Source of the DNA: AG-12 sp035531535
GTDB taxonomy: Bacteria > Chloroflexota > Dormibacteria > Aeolococcales > Bog-877
DNA length: 64,000 nt
Reading direction: 5' to 3'
NCBI GenBank assembly: GCA_035531535.1
Contig: DATKSV010000008.1
Coordinates: 1 to 64,000 of the forward strand
A program made the position numbers and the translations under genes. Below, piece by piece: positions 61,247-64,000 of this stretch. The notes under the pieces were generated by a model, which saw nothing but the letters and a program-made list of their open reading frames with translations, made no database searches and was not told the origin of the DNA. Every line of letters begins with the position of its first letter. Within the stretch, counting starts at the first letter, position 1.

Positions 61247-61774
61247 CATCAGATCCAACCCGCCCCCGAGCCTCCAGGCCTGAGCCCTCAGGCTATGGCC
61301 GCGTGGCAGTCGTTCCTGCAGGCCCACACGGTGGTGACGCGAGTCCTGGAACGGGAGCTGGTGGCCACCCAGGGGCTCCCGCTGGCCGAGTATGACGTCC
61401 TTTTCCAGCTCAGCGCGGCCCCGGACGGCAGGCTGCGCATGGCTCAGCTCGCGGATCGGGTGCTGCTCAGCCGCAGCGGCCTGACTCGCCTGGTGGAGCG
61501 CCTGGAGGGAGTCGGGCTGGTCCGCCGCGAGGTCTGCCCAAGCGACGCCCGCGGCGCCTACGCGGTCCTGACCGCGGTCGGACGGGCGCGGCTGCGAGCG
61601 GCCATGGCGGGGCATCTCCGCTCCGTGCAAGAGCACTTCGGCGATGTTCTAGACTGCCAGCAGATGGACTCCCTGCGAGTCGCCCTGGACCAGCTCGTCG
61701 CGGCCAACCTGGCCGAGCCAGGGGGTTGCACTCAGGTAGGGGGCGCCAACCCAACCCTGATGGAGGATAGCTGA
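61238..61774 (+). CDS. MarR-family regulator divergent from yceI
   Basis: 178 residues. HTH block AEYDVLFQLSAAPDGRLRMA, VLLSRSGLTRLVERLEGVGL and wing REVCPSDARGAYAVLT. ATG 61238 lies inside an operator palindrome and about 8 bases after the predicted transcription start, so leader is minimal. The regulator should repress itself and yceI; its ligand is unknown. The next gene follows after 2 bases, so is co-expressed. Confidence 0.9.
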   Translation: MQSHQIQPAPEPPGLSPQAMAAWQSFLQAHTVVTRVLERELVATQGLPLAEYDVLFQLSAAPDGRLRMAQLADRVLLSRSGLTRLVERLEGVGLVRREVCPSDARGAYAVLTAVGRARLRAAMAGHLRSVQEHFGDVLDCQQMDSLRVALDQLVAANLAEPGGCTQVGGANPTLMEDS

Positions 61775-61776
61775 GA

Positions 61777-62511
61777 GTGTCCGCTCCCGAGGCGCCAAAG
61801 TGCCCCTTCCCCGGCTTCGAAGAGCAACCGGACGGCCCCATCGCGGCCCCCGACCGGGAACCCGGCGCGATCTGCCCAGTCCCGCGCGCGGATCAGCCAC
61901 AGTGGGATGTCGAGGCTCACGTCGAGGCGATGCGCCGCGCCCAAAGGTCGGCTGAGACCAGCCACCTGGACACCGCCAAGGCCGAGGAGATGGCCGTCAA
62001 GGTGGCCGAGCAGCGGGCGGCTCAGAAGGGATTGGATGAGATCCGCAGCGAGTTCCTGAACAGCTTGGGCAAGAAGCTGGGCTACGGCCACCCACTCAGC
62101 GACCGCACCGGCATGCCCCAGTTCACCTGGACTGACGCGGCCGAGGCCCGCCTGGCTGAGGTCCCCGCCTTCTGCCGTGACCTGACCCGGTGGCGGGTCG
62201 AGTGGACCGCGATCAAGCAGGGGCTGGGGACCACGATCACCCCCGAGATCATGGAGGTGAAGTACCAGATGTGGGGCGAGGTGTCCCACGCCATCCAGCA
62301 GCGGCGGGAGCGGGAGCTGCCCTGGACTGACTCTGCCCGCAGCCGCTTCGACAAGGTTCCCGACTTCGTCAAGGGTCAGGTGCTGGAGGCGGTCGAGGGT
62401 AATGCCCGTCAGATGGGGGTGGCGGTGGTCGACGACGGGGTGGTGGACACGGTCATCTCCCGGTGGTCATCGACCGGCGACTTCCACGAGGGGCTGTACG
62501 GCTTTCGCTGA
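61777..62511 (+). CDS. PCP-reductase (protochlorophyllide-reductase-like) domain protein
   Basis: 244 residues. Two copies of the PCP_red helical motif: FTWTDAAEARLAEVPAFC and LPWTDSARSRFDKVPDFVKG followed by VLEAVEGNARQMGVAVV. The domain is known from the end of BchB/ChlB and from free-standing proteins in non-phototrophs. N-terminal residues include CPFPGFEEQP and a second Cys (AICPVP), which may bind Fe-S or metal, though only two Cys occur. GTG start, 2 bases after marR. No other chlorophyll-pathway gene is present here. Confidence 0.75.
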   Translation: MSAPEAPKCPFPGFEEQPDGPIAAPDREPGAICPVPRADQPQWDVEAHVEAMRRAQRSAETSHLDTAKAEEMAVKVAEQRAAQKGLDEIRSEFLNSLGKKLGYGHPLSDRTGMPQFTWTDAAEARLAEVPAFCRDLTRWRVEWTAIKQGLGTTITPEIMEVKYQMWGEVSHAIQQRRERELPWTDSARSRFDKVPDFVKGQVLEAVEGNARQMGVAVVDDGVVDTVISRWSSTGDFHEGLYGFR

Positions 62512-62516
62512 TACCG

Positions 62517-62897
62517 TCACCCGCCGCTGCTGAGCCGGGCCGCCGCCTCCTCGACGTTGACCTCGCCCCGCGCCAGCGCCTGGAGCACATCCAGGGAGCC
62601 TTCCTGAGCCGGCCCGCCGCCAGGTTCTATGCCCAGCTTCGCCAGGACTGAGTCAAGGCGCGCCCGGGCGGTCGGGTAGCTCACCCCAAGCTGGCGCTCC
62701 AGCGCCTTCATGTTGCCCCGGGAGCCCAGGAAGATCTTCAGCAACTCACGGTCCTCGCCCCCCATGGCACAGAACTCGCAGGTCTCGAAATCACCGGAAA
62801 GCTCAGTGCCGCAACCATGACAGCTGAGACGAGTCACGTGCAGGAGCTCGCCACAGACCGGACAGGTGCGCGGCGGCCGGTGCTCGCTCCGATTCAC
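62517..62897 (-). CDS. DUF2089 family zinc-ribbon/HTH regulator
   Basis: 126 residues. Zinc ribbon CPVCGELLHVTRLSCHGCG then FETCEFCAMGGEDREL; HTH-like GNMKALERQLGVSYPTARARL; C-terminal SHOCT-like helix (LQALARGEVNVEEAAARL). This is DUF2089, predicted to be transcription factors. Start overlaps stop of the upstream gene as TGATG, and both proteins share the SHOCT-like motif, so they act together. Confidence 0.88.
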   Translation of the reverse strand: MNRSEHRPPRTCPVCGELLHVTRLSCHGCGTELSGDFETCEFCAMGGEDRELLKIFLGSRGNMKALERQLGVSYPTARARLDSVLAKLGIEPGGGPAQEGSLDVLQALARGEVNVEEAAARLSSGG

Positions 62898-63676
62898 TAG
62901 TCCGCCTCCACGAACACCGCCCCGGTGGTGGCCTCGATCTCGAGATGACCCACCCCATCACCAACTGTGCACTCACGGACGTCGCCGCTCATGGTCCAGC
63001 CACCCATGAGACCCGCCTCGTCTCCGGGAAGCGAGATCTTGCCCAAGGTGCTGCGAGCGACCACCTTGACGCTGGAGCCGCGCTCGAGGCGCACCTTGAC
63101 GGTGCCGGCCTCACAACGAACCCGAGAGCTGCCCTGCCGGAGCACCCCACTGGCCGTCACGGTCCCCCATTTGACACTCAGGTCGAGGGAGTCTGAGAAC
63201 CCCTCCACCTTGGCGCTGCCGGCCTGGATGTCCGCCTTGATCGGGCCCTTGACCCCCTGCACCGTGAGCAGGCCGGCGGCCATCTCGACGTCAAGCTCCA
63301 GGCTCGGGTTCATCCGGATGAGGACCGGCCGCAGAGGGTTCTCACCGGGAAGCCCGGGGAAGGGCAGGCGCTCCGGCCAGCGGAATGAGAACCAGCCGCC
63401 CTCCTCGCCCATGGGCATTCCGCGAACCACCATGGTGTCCCCCTCGCGGGTGGCCTGGTGCGGACCCCTGACCGCGGCATCCTTGACCTCCGGGTCCCCC
63501 ACGATGCGGGTCGGATGGATCAGGCCGGTGACCCGCAGTCGGCGCACCACATCTTCTTCGGCCACCGCAATCGGTCCATGCTGCAGCCCGGCTATCCGGG
63601 CGGCAGCCTCCTCGGGGGTGATCGATCCGGCCGCCACCTGGCGGAGAATTTCCTGCATCGTCTCTGCATCTGACAT
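62897..63676 (-). CDS. SHOCT-like plus DUF4097-type beta-repeat protein
   Basis: 259 residues. The N-terminal AETMQEILRQVAAGSITPEE and AAARIAGLQ is a SHOCT-like helix pair similar to that at the end of the DUF2089 partner. The rest is a beta-rich repeat of DUF4097/adhesin-like type (LELDVEMAAGLLTVQGVKGP, IKADIQAGSAKVEGFSDSL, VTASGVLRQGSSRVRCEAG). It has no signal peptide, so is probably cytoplasmic. The start at ATG 63676 falls at the predicted transcription start of a good promoter. It may sense envelope stress and control DUF2089, but this is guesswork. Confidence 0.78.
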   Translation of the reverse strand: MSDAETMQEILRQVAAGSITPEEAAARIAGLQHGPIAVAEEDVVRRLRVTGLIHPTRIVGDPEVKDAAVRGPHQATREGDTMVVRGMPMGEEGGWFSFRWPERLPFPGLPGENPLRPVLIRMNPSLELDVEMAAGLLTVQGVKGPIKADIQAGSAKVEGFSDSLDLSVKWGTVTASGVLRQGSSRVRCEAGTVKVRLERGSSVKVVARSTLGKISLPGDEAGLMGGWTMSGDVRECTVGDGVGHLEIEATTGAVFVEAD

Positions 63677-63683
63677 ATCCTTA

Positions 63684-63712
63684 CTTATAGGCTTAGCCCG
63701 GCGATATGTCAA
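63684..63712 (-). promoter_or_regulatory. Consensus promoter predicting a leaderless mRNA
   Basis: On the minus strand TTGACA (63707-63712), 17-base spacer, TATAAG (63684-63689). Transcription would start about 63677, directly at the ATG of the SHOCT/DUF4097 gene. Apart from the last base of the -10 box this is consensus. Confidence 0.7.
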
Positions 63713-63831
63713 ATCCCTCATACCACATTGGTATTTCGCGGGTTCAGTTTTGAGCGCGGGATCCAAAGGTGAGCTTCTGGCATGGCCACCACCGTGGCCG
63801 GAGCCCGGCCGGAGCGACTAGGATCGCCGCC

Positions 63832-64000
63832 ATGGCGGAAGATCCGGCTGCAGAGAACGAGGCGGAGCGCGCCCGGCGGATCCCCCCGATCCCCATGGTC
63901 ACCCGCACCGAGACCGCGGTCTGGGTGATTTACGCCTTGGTGGCGGTGCTCGTGGTGGCCATCCCGGTCGCCACCCGCAGCATCTCCCTGCCCGACGCCG
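63832..64000 (+). CDS. N-terminal part of a membrane protein (cut by window edge)
   Basis: At least 56 residues: an acidic then basic N-terminus (MAEDPAAENEAERARR) and one hydrophobic segment (WVIYALVAVLVVAIPVA) followed by TRSISLPDA. ATG 63832 follows an AGGATCG-like site. The rest is outside the window. Could be a membrane-anchored enzyme or regulator; no family visible. Confidence 0.6.
   Translation, partial: MAEDPAAENEAERARRIPPIPMVTRTETAVWVIYALVAVLVVAIPVATRSISLPDA

Noticed and set aside
1..64000. CRISPR arrays, tRNA or rRNA genes
   Set aside because: No regularly spaced direct repeats, and no cloverleaf-like segments were seen in the non-coding gaps; a covariance search would settle it.

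Overview
The window is about 64 kb of very GC-rich (roughly 70%) bacterial chromosome with tightly packed genes, many start/stop overlaps (ATGA, GTGA, TGATG) and frequent GTG/TTG starts. The gene content fits a soil-type, probably aerobic heterotroph from a high-GC terrabacterial lineage such as Dormibacterota/Chloroflexota or Actinobacteriota: aerobic Mo-hydroxylases, paired acyl-CoA dehydrogenases, many LLM-class flavoenzymes, a PCP-reductase-domain protein and a DUF2089 regulator. This placement is inference from gene content, not from a marker-gene tree. I see no rRNA, tRNA, CRISPR array, prophage or replication origin.

Layout. 1-1.3 kb: a decayed IS607-type element (frameshifted serine resolvase whose catalytic Ser is Ala, joined to the last part of a TnpB that has lost both Asp of its final RuvC motif). 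1.4-11.1 kb: amine and amino-acid type metabolism (FAD amine oxidase-like protein, LLM flavoenzyme, a kinase fused to a class III PLP enzyme, a cysteine-desulfurase-like class V PLP enzyme, an SDR) plus secreted beta-propeller lipoproteins. 13.4-17.3 kb: a five-gene, fully overlapping electron-transfer operon: small membrane-anchored protein, ApbE, ferric-reductase-type haem membrane protein, NuoF/RnfC-like flavoprotein and a three-Cys ferredoxin. 17.7-24.5 kb: two molybdenum hydroxylases, one an IorA-IorB type single-chain fusion and one a three-subunit CoxM-CoxS-CoxL type enzyme without the form I CO dehydrogenase signature. 25-27.7 kb: DEAD-box helicase and a PucR-type regulator. 27.9-36.5 kb: an acyl-CoA catabolic island (acyl-CoA ligase, two adjacent acyl-CoA dehydrogenases resembling an alpha/beta pair, two SDRs, MaoC hydratase, LLM enzyme, thiolase). 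36.5-44 kb: MFS exporter, an uncharacterised membrane pair, a GH3 lipoprotein, universal stress protein and a redox/stress-type signalling block (an atypical histidine kinase lacking its His, a NarL-type regulator, a two-GAF histidine kinase). 44-52 kb: ArdC/ImmA-like protein, ATP-grasp enzyme, NfuA-like protein, glycosyltransferase, MetRS, CcdA and a J-domain protein. 52.2-54.5 kb: an AT-rich promoter island driving an MFS drug exporter plus MarR regulator. 54.5-64 kb: EAL-GAF-GGDEF protein, CPBP protease, PNPOx-like protein, SRPBCC protein, lipoate-ligase-like protein with peptide deformylase, YceI divergent from a MarR regulator with a two-site operator, a PCP_red protein, and a DUF2089/adhesin-like pair behind a well-formed promoter that predicts a leaderless mRNA.

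The most interesting items are the ApbE/haem-membrane/NuoF-like/ferredoxin operon (a probable transmembrane electron conduit whose flavin acceptor is not evident), the probable AUC start codon of the MaoC hydratase, the histidine kinase with Gln at the phospho-acceptor position, and the very short or absent 5' leaders at several genes.
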